From contig CANHIS010000006.1 of assembly GCA_947460255.1 (NCBI GenBank), positions 1 to 64,000 on the forward strand: a DNA stretch of 64,000 nucleotides. The letters run 5' to 3'. This DNA comes from Bacteroidota bacterium (GTDB lineage Bacteria; Bacteroidota; Bacteroidia; M30B66). Shown one piece after another: positions 27,443-37,396 of this stretch. The notes beneath the pieces were generated by a model, which was not told the origin of the DNA, ran no database searches, and saw nothing but the letters and a program-made list of their open reading frames with translations. Within the stretch, counting starts at the first letter, position 1. Each line of letters begins with the position of its first letter. Position numbers and translations under genes: made by a program.

Positions 27443-30283
27443 ATGAAAAAACTTTTCCGAATCACGGCCGCAGCTTTGTGCGTGCTTGCGTTTCCTGCTG
27501 AATGGAATGCGCAGTTTCAATTTTTCAACGGAAATACAAAACTCAACACTACTGCATTCCGCAGTGGTTGTTCTGTAACAGTTACCGACTGGAATAATGA
27601 TGGACTAGATGATATTATCCGTCTTGATGACGGTCGCACGCCTTTTGTAGAAATCCAAAAAACAGCCAACCAATTCGAAACACGCAGTTTTCCACAAATG
27701 GGAAGCAGCTCGGCTTGGGCAATGGCGGTAGCCGATTTCGACAAGAACGGCTATCTTGATATCGTGGGTGGCTGGAATGGTAGCTGCAAAGTGATGATGA
27801 TTAACAGTACCGGAACGAACGGAACAATCATTACACTTCCAAACTCAAACTTTTTCCTTCAAAACATTACAGTAATCGATGCAAACAACGATGGTTGGGC
27901 GGATCTTTTCACTTGCGACGACAATGGCGAAAGTTCCATTTACATCAACGACGGAACTGGAGCACTTGTAATGTCGTCGATCATTGATTTCGATGTCACT
28001 TCTAGCGATGATTCAGGAAATTATGGTTCAGTTTGGACCGATTTCGACAATGATGGAGATCTTGATCTTTACATTGCAAAATGCCGCCAAGGCGTGAATG
28101 ATCCAACAGACGGTCGTCGTATCAATGTGATGTTCGTGAACAATGGCGATGGTACATTTACCGAAGATGCCGCAGCTTACAACATCAATGTAGGTTGGCA
28201 ATCATGGACTTCCTCTTTCGGAGATATCGACAATGATGGAGATTTTGATTTGTTACTAACAAACCACGACTACGAAAGTCAAATTTGGGAAAACGACGGA
28301 ACAGGTGTTTATACCGACATTACTGCTTCAACAGGTTTCGATATTTCAAACATGACGCCAATCCAATCAGGATTTGAAGATCTCGACAATGATGGCTTTA
28401 TCGATATTTTCATTACTGGTTCTACGCACAGAATTTTCCACAACAATGGAGACGCGACCTTTACAGAAGTAAACGCAAACATTCTTGGAAACAACGATAT
28501 TGGAACGTTTGCATTCGGCGATTTAAACCACGATGGTCAAGTTGACCTTTACGTTGGTTACAATGAAATCTACACCACTCCAGGAAATTTCGACGATGTT
28601 ATTTGGTTCAACAAAACCAACAACAACAATCATTTCATCACACTAGATCTTCGCGGTACAGTGAGCAACGCTACAGCAATTGGCGCACGTGCCTATATAT
28701 ACGGTTCTTGGGGTGTTCAAACGCGCGAAGTTCGTGCAGGAGAGTCCTATGGAACAGTAAATACTGCCATGTTGCACTTTGGTCTTGGCCAGTCGATGGT
28801 GGTAGATTCTGTTGTGGTTCGTTTCCCTTCAGGAATTACTGAAACTGTATTAAACCCAGAGGTTGATCAATTCATTACCATTATCGAAGGTGATTGCGTA
28901 TCACCTGTTGCAGTTGTTGAATCTGATGGTCCGGCAGTAGTTTGTCCGGGTGAAGTATTAACACTTACTGCACCAGCAGGACTTTCTTACCTTTGGTCTA
29001 ACGGTGAAACAACTCAATCAATCACCGTTGTAAATCCAGGAGAATACAATGTTGAAGTTTCTGAAGCAGGTAACAACTGTGTTGCAACATCAAGAACTTT
29101 GATCGTTGAAGTTTCACCAGATGAAACACCTGCAGTTGAAGCTTTAGGCGAAACAACATTTTGTAATGGTGGATCAGTTGAGCTTTCTGGCCCTGCGGGA
29201 TTAGAATCATACGCTTGGAGCAATGGAGCTACAACGCAAACTATCGAAGTTTCTGAACCAGGAAATTACACCCTAACAATCCAAGGTGCTTGCACAGAAT
29301 ATAGCTCTGCACCTATCACCGTTGATATCCTTACACCTGATGCACCAACAGCAGAAGACGTAATCATTCCATCTGCAGGAACTGCTACACTATCAGCAAC
29401 TGGTTCTAATCCAGTTTGGTTCTCTGATTTGGAAGGAAACAACATGGTTGGTGAAGGTTCAACCGTTGAGCTTCCTGTAACTGAAAACACTACATTTTAT
29501 GTGGCTTCTTCAGAAACTACAGGAGGTGAGTTATTCTCTGCAGGATTAGCTGCACATTCAGGAACGAGCGTTTACAGCGGCGCGAATAGCACCAATGCAA
29601 GCTTAATTTTCAATGTTTTAGAGAATTGCGTACTTGAATCGGTTTTGGTTGATACAGACACTCCAGGACAACGCACAATCGAAGTGAAAGACAATACTGG
29701 TGCAGTTGTACACGCTCAAAATGTTACTTTGGTAAGTGGCGCGCAAGTAGTTGATTTAAATTTTGCTTTAACACCAGGAAACGATTATTCAATCGGAACC
29801 AACGCAACAACCAATCAAGCTTCATTTGGTTTCGCTGGTCCACGTTTGAAGAGAAATTATGCAGGAAACGGTGGGACTTCTTACAACTATCCTTACGATG
29901 CAAGTAACTTACTTTCTATCACCAACTCTTCAGCTGGTACACTATACTTCTTCTACTTCTATAACTGGCAAGTAAGCAGCGAGGAAGTAACTTGCTATAG
30001 CGATCCAGTTGCGGTTACAGTTACAATCGACGACCAAACTGGAATCGAGGAAGTAAACGGCGCAATTAGAGTGTACCCAAATCCAGCAAACGAATTTGTT
30101 ACAATCAATACCAACGATGCACAAGCACAAGCTTCTTTGTTTGACGCTTCTGGCAGATTGGTTAAAACGGTTCCAACTGGCATGAATGCACAAGTTTCTG
30201 TAGCCGATTTAAATTCAGGCATCTACCTTTTACAAGTGGTTTCAAACAAAGGAAACCACATCGTTAAATTGGTGGTAGAATAA
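27443..30283 (+). CDS. FG-GAP/VCBS repeat protein with ASPIC/UnbV-like domain and T9SS sorting domain
   Basis: Repeated D-x-D-x-D-G units (DFDNDGDLD, DIDNDGDFD, DLDNDGFID, DLNHDGQVD); RVYPNPANEFVTINT...LNSGIYLLQVVSNKGNHIVKLVVE. Confidence 0.9.
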   Translation: MKKLFRITAAALCVLAFPAEWNAQFQFFNGNTKLNTTAFRSGCSVTVTDWNNDGLDDIIRLDDGRTPFVEIQKTANQFETRSFPQMGSSSAWAMAVADFDKNGYLDIVGGWNGSCKVMMINSTGTNGTIITLPNSNFFLQNITVIDANNDGWADLFTCDDNGESSIYINDGTGALVMSSIIDFDVTSSDDSGNYGSVWTDFDNDGDLDLYIAKCRQGVNDPTDGRRINVMFVNNGDGTFTEDAAAYNINVGWQSWTSSFGDIDNDGDFDLLLTNHDYESQIWENDGTGVYTDITASTGFDISNMTPIQSGFEDLDNDGFIDIFITGSTHRIFHNNGDATFTEVNANILGNNDIGTFAFGDLNHDGQVDLYVGYNEIYTTPGNFDDVIWFNKTNNNNHFITLDLRGTVSNATAIGARAYIYGSWGVQTREVRAGESYGTVNTAMLHFGLGQSMVVDSVVVRFPSGITETVLNPEVDQFITIIEGDCVSPVAVVESDGPAVVCPGEVLTLTAPAGLSYLWSNGETTQSITVVNPGEYNVEVSEAGNNCVATSRTLIVEVSPDETPAVEALGETTFCNGGSVELSGPAGLESYAWSNGATTQTIEVSEPGNYTLTIQGACTEYSSAPITVDILTPDAPTAEDVIIPSAGTATLSATGSNPVWFSDLEGNNMVGEGSTVELPVTENTTFYVASSETTGGELFSAGLAAHSGTSVYSGANSTNASLIFNVLENCVLESVLVDTDTPGQRTIEVKDNTGAVVHAQNVTLVSGAQVVDLNFALTPGNDYSIGTNATTNQASFGFAGPRLKRNYAGNGGTSYNYPYDASNLLSITNSSAGTLYFFYFYNWQVSSEEVTCYSDPVAVTVTIDDQTGIEEVNGAIRVYPNPANEFVTINTNDAQAQASLFDASGRLVKTVPTGMNAQVSVADLNSGIYLLQVVSNKGNHIVKLVVE

Positions 30284-30300
30284 GCATTAAACATATTTTT

Positions 30301-30338
30301 AAAAAGGCCGAATCTCGAAAGGGATTCGGCCTTTTTTG
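30301..30338 (+). terminator. rho-independent terminator
   Basis: AAGGCCGAATC-tcgaaag-GGATTCGGCCTTTTTT. Confidence 0.9.
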
Positions 30339-30381
30339 ATTTTTGGCCATTGTAAGAACGGTCGTTTGTACACTAAAATCC

Positions 30382-30415
30382 TGACAATTATCAGGTTTGG
30401 GCTTGAGGTCGGTCA
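30382..30415 (+). promoter_or_regulatory. tandem Crp/Fnr-like sites, TGACAATTATCA (30382-30393) and TGAGGTCGGTCA (30404-30415)
   Basis: Two TGA-N6-TCA dyads, centres 22 bp apart; proximal centre 36.5 bp from the final G of AATCTTTG (30439-30446). Confidence 0.7.
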
Positions 30416-30473
30416 TATGTTCCGGAATTGAAACGCGGAATCTTTGTAGAAAGGATTTTTAGCCTCTTTTCGC

Positions 30474-31064
30474 ATGAGTCATTTCCGACATATTAATTTT
30501 CAATGGATTCGTGAAGAAGACTTGCTCGACTTTATTGAGCAGAAACATCACGCATACAGCAGAAACATGCTGGAGCTAATCGCCAGGAATTTTCAATCCG
30601 TGCTGAAATCATACAGAAACATTTCGGAGGAACTCAACGACACCTGCAACATTTTGCTTCAACTGCAAGAGCAGGTTTCTAAGTTGATCGAAATGGAGGA
30701 GTGCAGCCTTTTTCCATTTATTCGAAAGCTGTTAGAGGTGAATAACGAACCAGAACCTTTGAGGTTTTTGAACGTGAATCTCACAGGGAGCACCATCCGG
30801 TCAATCCGCGACGAGCATTCTCGAGTAATTGCCTTGCTGCATTCATTGAGAAAACTGACCAACAATTACAAAGCACCCGATGATGCTTCAGAGATTCACA
30901 AGTTGGTGTTAGCCGAACTGGAAGAGTTTGACCAAGATTTCATTCAACACCTACACCGCGAAAAAGAGTACTTGTTTCCAAAAATAATCAGTCTTGAAAA
31001 AAGGGTAGTTCAACGCTCAGGAAAGGCTTCCATGGACAACCAAGCCAATTGGAGCCCCGAATAA
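30474..31064 (+). CDS. hemerythrin-domain / RIC-like iron-sulfur repair protein
   Basis: KHHAYSRNMLELI, MEECSLFPFIRKL, RDEHSRVIALLHSL, HLHREKEYLFPKI. Confidence 0.8.
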   Translation: MSHFRHINFQWIREEDLLDFIEQKHHAYSRNMLELIARNFQSVLKSYRNISEELNDTCNILLQLQEQVSKLIEMEECSLFPFIRKLLEVNNEPEPLRFLNVNLTGSTIRSIRDEHSRVIALLHSLRKLTNNYKAPDDASEIHKLVLAELEEFDQDFIQHLHREKEYLFPKIISLEKRVVQRSGKASMDNQANWSPE

Positions 31065-31079
31065 ACCTAAAACGCTATT

Positions 31080-33509
31080 GTGATGATCACCTCCCAACCC
31101 GGTCAGAAACAAACTTCTACCAATTTGCATTGCTACCATTGTGGCGAGCCGTGCAAGGAAACAACAATCCATCTCGAAGAAAAAGCATTCTGCTGCGATG
31201 GCTGTAAATTGGTGTTTGAAATCCTTTACGAAAACAACCTTTGCACCTATTACGATGTTGCAAAATCATCGGGAAATTCGCCCGATTCATCTGTTTATGT
31301 GGGTAAATTCACTTACCTAAAACAGCCTGAAGTGCTGAAACAATTGCTTCATTTTAGTTCAGAATCGCAGCACCACATCAAGCTCTTCGTTCCAAGAATT
31401 CACTGCAGCTCGTGCATTTGGCTGCTCGAGAATCTCCAAAAACTCGACGGAGGTGTAATTAGCTCATCGGTAAATTTTCCCCGCAGGGAAGTAAATATTG
31501 TTTACAATCCAGCACAAACCGATTTGAGTAAAATTGCTGCACGCATGGCCAGTATTGGTTATGAACCGCACATCAGCTTGGGAGACATCGACAAAATACA
31601 GCGCCGAAAAGCAGTTAGAGGTCAATGGCTAAAAATCGGAGTTGCAGGTTTTTGTTTTGGCAATATTATGATGATGAGCTTTCCGGAATATTTCTCTATT
31701 GGATCGCTTGCCGGACAAGAATCATTGCAGCAAACTTTCATCTGGCTAAACTTTGCACTCGCACTACCTGTACTCTTTTACAGTGCGCAGGAGTTTTTCG
31801 TTTCTGGCTGGACGGCTCTCAGAAACAAGCATTTGAATATTGACTTGCCTATTGCAGCAGCCGTCTTGATGACTTTTCTCCGATCAGTTTATGAGATTAC
31901 CTCAGGAACAGGCGCTGGATACTTCGATTCTATGGCGGGCATTGTGTTTTTTATGTTGATAGGCCGGGCGTTTCAAAGCCGCACCTATGAAACATTGTCG
32001 TTCGATCGAGATTATAAATCATACTTCCCTGTAGCAGTTTCCATCTTAAAACCCGATGGGACTGAAGATCAGATCACAGTGAGCGACCTAAAAAAGGGCA
32101 TGCGAATGCGCATCCGAAACCAAGAAGTTGTGCCTGCCGATGCAATTCTGCTCCGTGGAGACGCGCGTATAGATTACAGCTTCGTAACAGGAGAATCAGA
32201 TCCCGAGAAAAAGCTTTTAGGTGATATTGTTTATGCTGGCGGCCGACAAACTGGTGCATCAATCGAGCTAGAAATCGTAAAGCCTGTGAAATATTCCTAC
32301 CTCACACAACTTTGGAATCACGCTGCATTTAGAAAAGATGATGCTGAAGCGGAACAGGCTTCCATGGTGAACAAAATCAACCAGTATTTTACCGTCGGAA
32401 TTTTTGTTATTGCCTCAATCGCTGCATTTTATTGGTGGAATGCCGGAGAAAACGCCCGAATGATGGATGCTGTTACAACTATACTGATTGTTGCTTGTCC
32501 GTGCATTTTGCTGCTGGCGGCCACATTCACCAATGGAAACGTTTTGAGCATTTTAGGTAAAAACGGACTTTACCTTAAAAATGCCTTTGTAATTGAAAAG
32601 CTGGCTGGAGCCAATGCCATAGTATTCGACAAAACCGGAACGATCACCTTGAACAGTCAGGCTGCAATTCGTTTTGTTGGAGAACAGCTGCCGGAGAAAT
32701 ATCGCCAATCAATTTACAGTTTGGCTATACAATCTACACATCCGTTGAGTTTGCTCATTTCGGCATCATTCAAGGGCCTTCAAGCCAAAATAGTGAAAGA
32801 ATTTTGCGATGTAACAGGCAGCGGCTTGAAAGGAGAAGTAGATGGAAAAGCTGTTCAACTTGGCTCGGCAAGCTTTCTGGGCATTAAAACGGTAAATCTA
32901 TTTTCCGACACGCGCGTGTATGTTTCTGTTGATGAGGAAATTTTAGGTTACTACAGCTTCGATCACGCTTTGCGGCCTGGTCTTGCGAACTTAATTTCCA
33001 AATTAAAACAGCGATTTTCATTGTTTCTGCTCAGTGGAGACAAAGAAAACGACAAGGATCGCTTGCGTTCATTTTTTGCAGAAGATGCCATGCAATTTAG
33101 GCAACAGCCCGACGACAAACTTCAATTTATTTCTAATCTCCAACAAAGTGGAAACAAGGTTTTGATGGTTGGAGATGGGCTAAATGATGCAGGAGCTTTG
33201 CGGCAAAGCGATGCAGGCATTGCTGTGTCGGATAATGTGAACAATTTCTCGCCTGCCTGTGATGCAATTTTGGATGGAAAAGTGTTGCCCAAACTAGCGT
33301 CGATGCTTCAATATTGCCGAGATGGAAAACGTGTGATTGCAGTTTCATTCGCGCTTTCGCTGCTATACAATTTTGTGGGCTTGTACTTTTCTGTACGTGG
33401 AGAATTAGAGCCTGTTGTTGCTGCGATACTTATGCCTGTAACATCGATTAGCATTGTAAGTTTCGCCACCATCACAAGTTCATTGATGGCGCGCCGTCGT
33501 GGTTTATAG
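31080..33509 (+). CDS. ccoI: cbb3-type oxidase-associated copper-translocating P-type ATPase
   Basis: CHYCGEPC...FCCDGCKLVFEIL; HCSSCIWLLENL; CPCILLL; DKTGTITL; GDGLNDAGAL. Confidence 0.93.
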   Translation: MMITSQPGQKQTSTNLHCYHCGEPCKETTIHLEEKAFCCDGCKLVFEILYENNLCTYYDVAKSSGNSPDSSVYVGKFTYLKQPEVLKQLLHFSSESQHHIKLFVPRIHCSSCIWLLENLQKLDGGVISSSVNFPRREVNIVYNPAQTDLSKIAARMASIGYEPHISLGDIDKIQRRKAVRGQWLKIGVAGFCFGNIMMMSFPEYFSIGSLAGQESLQQTFIWLNFALALPVLFYSAQEFFVSGWTALRNKHLNIDLPIAAAVLMTFLRSVYEITSGTGAGYFDSMAGIVFFMLIGRAFQSRTYETLSFDRDYKSYFPVAVSILKPDGTEDQITVSDLKKGMRMRIRNQEVVPADAILLRGDARIDYSFVTGESDPEKKLLGDIVYAGGRQTGASIELEIVKPVKYSYLTQLWNHAAFRKDDAEAEQASMVNKINQYFTVGIFVIASIAAFYWWNAGENARMMDAVTTILIVACPCILLLAATFTNGNVLSILGKNGLYLKNAFVIEKLAGANAIVFDKTGTITLNSQAAIRFVGEQLPEKYRQSIYSLAIQSTHPLSLLISASFKGLQAKIVKEFCDVTGSGLKGEVDGKAVQLGSASFLGIKTVNLFSDTRVYVSVDEEILGYYSFDHALRPGLANLISKLKQRFSLFLLSGDKENDKDRLRSFFAEDAMQFRQQPDDKLQFISNLQQSGNKVLMVGDGLNDAGALRQSDAGIAVSDNVNNFSPACDAILDGKVLPKLASMLQYCRDGKRVIAVSFALSLLYNFVGLYFSVRGELEPVVAAILMPVTSISIVSFATITSSLMARRRGL

Positions 33510-33536
33510 TTGCGGCCAAAGACGAAACAAAAAACC

Positions 33537-33601
33537 TGATAAATATCATAAAGCACCCTGACGGCTATCATTTTGCCCTTGTATAGCCTGAAATACTTTT
33601 G
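33537..33601 (+). promoter_or_regulatory. cbb3 operon promoter with tandem Crp/Fnr-like sites
   Basis: TGATAAATATCA (33537-33548), TGACGGCTATCA (33559-33570), TTTG (33572-33575), TACTTTTG (33594-33601). Confidence 0.75.
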
Positions 33602-33635
33602 ACATTGAACCTAATACCCCAACCCCAACCTACTC

Positions 33636-33827
33636 GTGAGCGCGCTATTCATTTTAATCATTATCAGCATGCTGGTAGCGGGAAGTTTTCTCTTCCTGTT
33701 TCTCCATGCTGTTAAAAAAGGGCAGTACGATGATACGTACACACCTTCTGTAAGAATGCTGTTTGATGATTCAACACCAGCAGATCCTACAACTCCTTCC
33801 CAAGAAACCCTAAATACAAAAAACTGA
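33636..33827 (+). CDS. ccoS: cbb3-type cytochrome oxidase assembly protein CcoS
   Basis: Small protein with N-terminal TM, directly before ccoNO. Confidence 0.85.
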   Translation: MSALFILIIISMLVAGSFLFLFLHAVKKGQYDDTYTPSVRMLFDDSTPADPTTPSQETLNTKN

Positions 33828-33834
33828 AGCTGTT

Positions 33835-35985
33835 ATGGAACTAGAACGTTTTCAGTATGATAACAAAATTGTCAGGAATTTCGCAATTGCCTCGATAGTC
33901 TTTGGTCTGATCGGAATGCTTGTTGGCTTGTATGCAGCCCTCGAGATGGTTTTCCCTTCATTGAATCTCGGCATACCTTACACAACCTTTGGAAGGATTC
34001 GCCCCTTGCACACCAACGCGGTGATTTTCGCATTTGTAGGAAACGGAATCTTTACTGGTGTGTATTATTCACTTCAGCGTTTGTGCAAGACCAGAATGTA
34101 CAGCGACGTGCTGAGCAGCATTCACTTCTGGGGCTGGCAATTGATCATTCTTGCCGCAGCCATTTCTCTTCCTTTAGGCTTTACCACAGGAAAGGAATAT
34201 GCCGAATTAGAATGGCCGATCGACATTGCAATTACCCTCATTTGGGTGGTTTTTGGCGTAAACATGTTTGGTACAATCCTCACCCGAAGAGTGCAGCATT
34301 TGTACGTAGCTATTTGGTTTTACATCGCCACATTCGTTACCGTTGCAGTGCTTCACATTGTGAATTCTGTAGAAATTCCGGTAACGCTCTTTAAGTCTTA
34401 TTCTTGGTATGCTGGCGTTCAGGATGCTTTGGTACAATGGTGGTATGGACACAATGCGGTTGCGTTTTTCCTTACCACGCCTTACTTAGGCTTGATGTAT
34501 TACTTCATCCCGAAAGCAGCTAACCGTCCTGTTTATTCCTACCGTTTATCAATCATCCACTTTTGGGCGTTGATCTTCTTGTATATCTGGGCAGGCCCTC
34601 ACCACTTGCTTTACACGGCGCTTCCCGACTGGGCGCAATCGCTTGGAACGGTTTTCTCATTAATGCTTATTGCTCCTTCCTGGGGCGGGATGATTAACGG
34701 GTTGCTCACCTTGCGCGGTGCCTGGGACAAAGTGCGGGAAGATGTAGTGTTGAAATTCATGGTGGTCGCCATTACCGCTTATGGGATGTCGACTTTCGAA
34801 GGCCCAATGCTTTCCTTGAAAAATGTGAATGCAATTGGTCACTTCACCGATTGGATTGTTGGTCACGTTCATATTGGCGCACTTGGCTGGAACGGAATGC
34901 TCACATTCGGGATGTTGTATTGGTTGTTCCCTAGAATTTATGGAAAACCGTTGTTCTCCAAAAAGCTCGCGAACTTCCATTTCTGGATTTCCACACTCGG
35001 AATTATGTTTTACGCAATTCCACTTTACATCGCAGGTCTTACACAATTCGAAATGTGGAGAGACTTCACCGAAGATGGTCTATTGCGCTATCCAAACTTC
35101 CTCGAAACAGTAACACAATTGGTTCCCATGTACGCCTTACGTTCTGTTGGTGGCGCCTTGTACTTGATTGGGTTTATTGTGATGATTTACAACCTAGTAA
35201 AAACAGCGTTGGCTGGAAAGTTAATTGCTGAAGAGTCTGCAGAAGCAGCACCGTTGGCAAAAATTCAACATGCGAAATATGCTGGAGAAGGCTGGCACCG
35301 TTGGATTGAACGTCGCCCAATGCAAATGCTTGTGATGAGCTTGGTGGTGATTCTAATTGGTGGCGTGATTGAAATGATTCCAACATTCCTAGTGAAGGAA
35401 AACATCCCTACAATTGCATCTGTACAACCTTATACAGCGCTCGAATTACAAGGTCGTGATATCTACTTACGTGAAGGTTGTTATACTTGTCACAGTCAAA
35501 TGATTCGTCCGTTCCGTTTCGAAACCGAACGGTATGGTGAATATTCAAAAGCGGGTGAATTTGTATACGATCACCCATTCCAATGGGGCTCGAAACGGAC
35601 TGGCCCCGATTTACAACGAGAAGGCGGAAAGTATCCGAACAGCTGGCACTACAATCACATGTACGACCCAACCAGCATGTCGCCAGGATCGTTGATGCCG
35701 CCATATCCTTGGTTGATTGATGATGATCTCGATACATCCACCACTGCGGCTAAAATCGAAGCCATGCAAACTTTGGGTGTTCCTTATCCAGCCGGTTATG
35801 CATCGGTGGCAAACCTCGACTTAAGTAAGCAAGCCAATGAAATCGCAAAAGACCTCTTGGCTTCAGGCATTGAAACAGCACCCAACAAAGAAATCATTGC
35901 GATGATTGCCTATCTGCAAAGGTTAGGTATCGACATCAAAGGACAGAACAAAGTAATTTTCACTAAGCCTACGGCATCCAAATAA
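33835..35985 (+). CDS. ccoNO: fused cbb3 cytochrome c oxidase subunits I and II
   Basis: CcoN HxxH motifs (VHIGALGWNGMLTFG); CcoO REGCYTCHSQMIRPFRFETERYG. Confidence 0.97.
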   Translation: MELERFQYDNKIVRNFAIASIVFGLIGMLVGLYAALEMVFPSLNLGIPYTTFGRIRPLHTNAVIFAFVGNGIFTGVYYSLQRLCKTRMYSDVLSSIHFWGWQLIILAAAISLPLGFTTGKEYAELEWPIDIAITLIWVVFGVNMFGTILTRRVQHLYVAIWFYIATFVTVAVLHIVNSVEIPVTLFKSYSWYAGVQDALVQWWYGHNAVAFFLTTPYLGLMYYFIPKAANRPVYSYRLSIIHFWALIFLYIWAGPHHLLYTALPDWAQSLGTVFSLMLIAPSWGGMINGLLTLRGAWDKVREDVVLKFMVVAITAYGMSTFEGPMLSLKNVNAIGHFTDWIVGHVHIGALGWNGMLTFGMLYWLFPRIYGKPLFSKKLANFHFWISTLGIMFYAIPLYIAGLTQFEMWRDFTEDGLLRYPNFLETVTQLVPMYALRSVGGALYLIGFIVMIYNLVKTALAGKLIAEESAEAAPLAKIQHAKYAGEGWHRWIERRPMQMLVMSLVVILIGGVIEMIPTFLVKENIPTIASVQPYTALELQGRDIYLREGCYTCHSQMIRPFRFETERYGEYSKAGEFVYDHPFQWGSKRTGPDLQREGGKYPNSWHYNHMYDPTSMSPGSLMPPYPWLIDDDLDTSTTAAKIEAMQTLGVPYPAGYASVANLDLSKQANEIAKDLLASGIETAPNKEIIAMIAYLQRLGIDIKGQNKVIFTKPTASK

Positions 35986-35997
35986 AATCAGGAAATC

Positions 35998-36165
35998 ATG
36001 AAATTCATCAATTATCTCAAAACGATTGCCGGGGTTGATATTTTCCCGATGATCTCTCTGTTCATTTTCTTCCTCTTTTTTATGGGTTTGATTTGGTATG
36101 TCTTCTCTTCGGATCGTCGCGAAATGGATGCCTTGAAAAACATCCCCTTAGAAACCGAAGAATAA
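35998..36165 (+). CDS. ccoQ: CcoQ-like small membrane subunit
   Basis: 55-aa ORF absent from the supplied track: MKFINYLKTIAGVDIFPMISLFIFFLFFMGLIWYVFSSDRREMDALKNIPLETEE*. Confidence 0.85.
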   Translation: MKFINYLKTIAGVDIFPMISLFIFFLFFMGLIWYVFSSDRREMDALKNIPLETEE

Positions 36166-36176
36166 CAACTTAAGCT

Positions 36177-37388
36177 ATGAAAACCATGAAATTTTCAAGT
36201 AAAAAGGTGTCGGCATTTCTGCTGGCCTCCGGCTTCAGTTTCGGATTGTTTGCTCAAAACGCACAAGCGGTTGCTGCCTCAGACCCGAAAGAAGAATCTG
36301 TATTCATGAATCCAACATTTCTGATCCTCTTCATCACTGCAATCGTACTGATGGGAGTAATCATGAGCCTTACTTCTGCATTGAAAAATCTATCAGAATC
36401 GGGCCGCCAGAAATTACAAAGAGATAAAGCAGGATCTTCCATACCAATTGTTCTCGCTATCGCGGGATTGTTCGGCACGTTGGCAGCCAATGCTCAAGAT
36501 GTTGCACAAGCAGTAGCGCCCAGTGGACCAGTTACCGACAAGATGATGCCTCCAATGCAAATTGGCGGACTCGATAGTTGGATATTTGTTTTGGTCACAG
36601 CTGTGATCATTGTTGAGTTTCTCGTAATCCTTGGCTTGTTGCGTTCAATTAAAAACCTACTGATTGGTTTAGGCTACCAACCTGAAATTGTTCCAAAAGA
36701 GGTGAAGCCTTTAATCAATTGGAAATGGCTCGACAAAACATTGAACGATGCCGTGCCAATTCACAAAGAGGCCGAAATTCTCACCGACCATGAATACGAT
36801 GGTATCCGAGAACTCGACAACAACCTCCCACCATGGTGGAAATACGGATTTTACTTCACCATTATTTTCGCAGTGTATTACCTTTTCGATTACCACGTGC
36901 TTCATACGAGTCCGCTTTCTGGTCAGGAGTATCAGCAGCAAATTGCCGAAGCCGATGAAATGAAAAAGCAAAGGCTGAAAATTGCAGGAGCCAATGTTGA
37001 TGAAAATTCGGTTACGCTCTTGGCAGATGCAGGAATGATAGCGGCTGGGAAAGGCATCTACGATGGAAACTGTGCTTCGTGCCATGGTGCAGCTGGCGAA
37101 GGCTTGGTTGGGCCAAACCTCACCGATGAATTTTGGATTCATGGAGGCGGCATCAAAAACATCTTCAAAACGATAAAATACGGTGTTCCAGCCAAAGGAA
37201 TGATTGCTTGGCAAGGACAGCTAAATCCTGAAGCGATGCAAAAAGTGTCATCTTATGTTATGACGCTTCAAGGCACGAAGCCAGCCAATGCCAAAGAACC
37301 ACAAGGTGAAGTTTGGATCGACATTGTAGTTCCAAGCGACTCATTATCAACAGTTAAAGCAGTGCTCGATACAAGCAAATCAAAATAA
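36177..37388 (+). CDS. ccoP: cbb3 oxidase subunit III, single CxxCH
   Basis: PPWWKYGFYFTIIFAVYYLFDYHVL; GNCASCHGAAGEGLVGPNLTDEFWIHGG. Confidence 0.92.
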   Translation: MKTMKFSSKKVSAFLLASGFSFGLFAQNAQAVAASDPKEESVFMNPTFLILFITAIVLMGVIMSLTSALKNLSESGRQKLQRDKAGSSIPIVLAIAGLFGTLAANAQDVAQAVAPSGPVTDKMMPPMQIGGLDSWIFVLVTAVIIVEFLVILGLLRSIKNLLIGLGYQPEIVPKEVKPLINWKWLDKTLNDAVPIHKEAEILTDHEYDGIRELDNNLPPWWKYGFYFTIIFAVYYLFDYHVLHTSPLSGQEYQQQIAEADEMKKQRLKIAGANVDENSVTLLADAGMIAAGKGIYDGNCASCHGAAGEGLVGPNLTDEFWIHGGGIKNIFKTIKYGVPAKGMIAWQGQLNPEAMQKVSSYVMTLQGTKPANAKEPQGEVWIDIVVPSDSLSTVKAVLDTSKSK

Positions 37389-37396
37389 CCATCTAA

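Noticed and set aside
33835-35985. CcoN-CcoO fusion as a novelty
   Set aside because: CcoNO fusions are already known in Bacteroidota.
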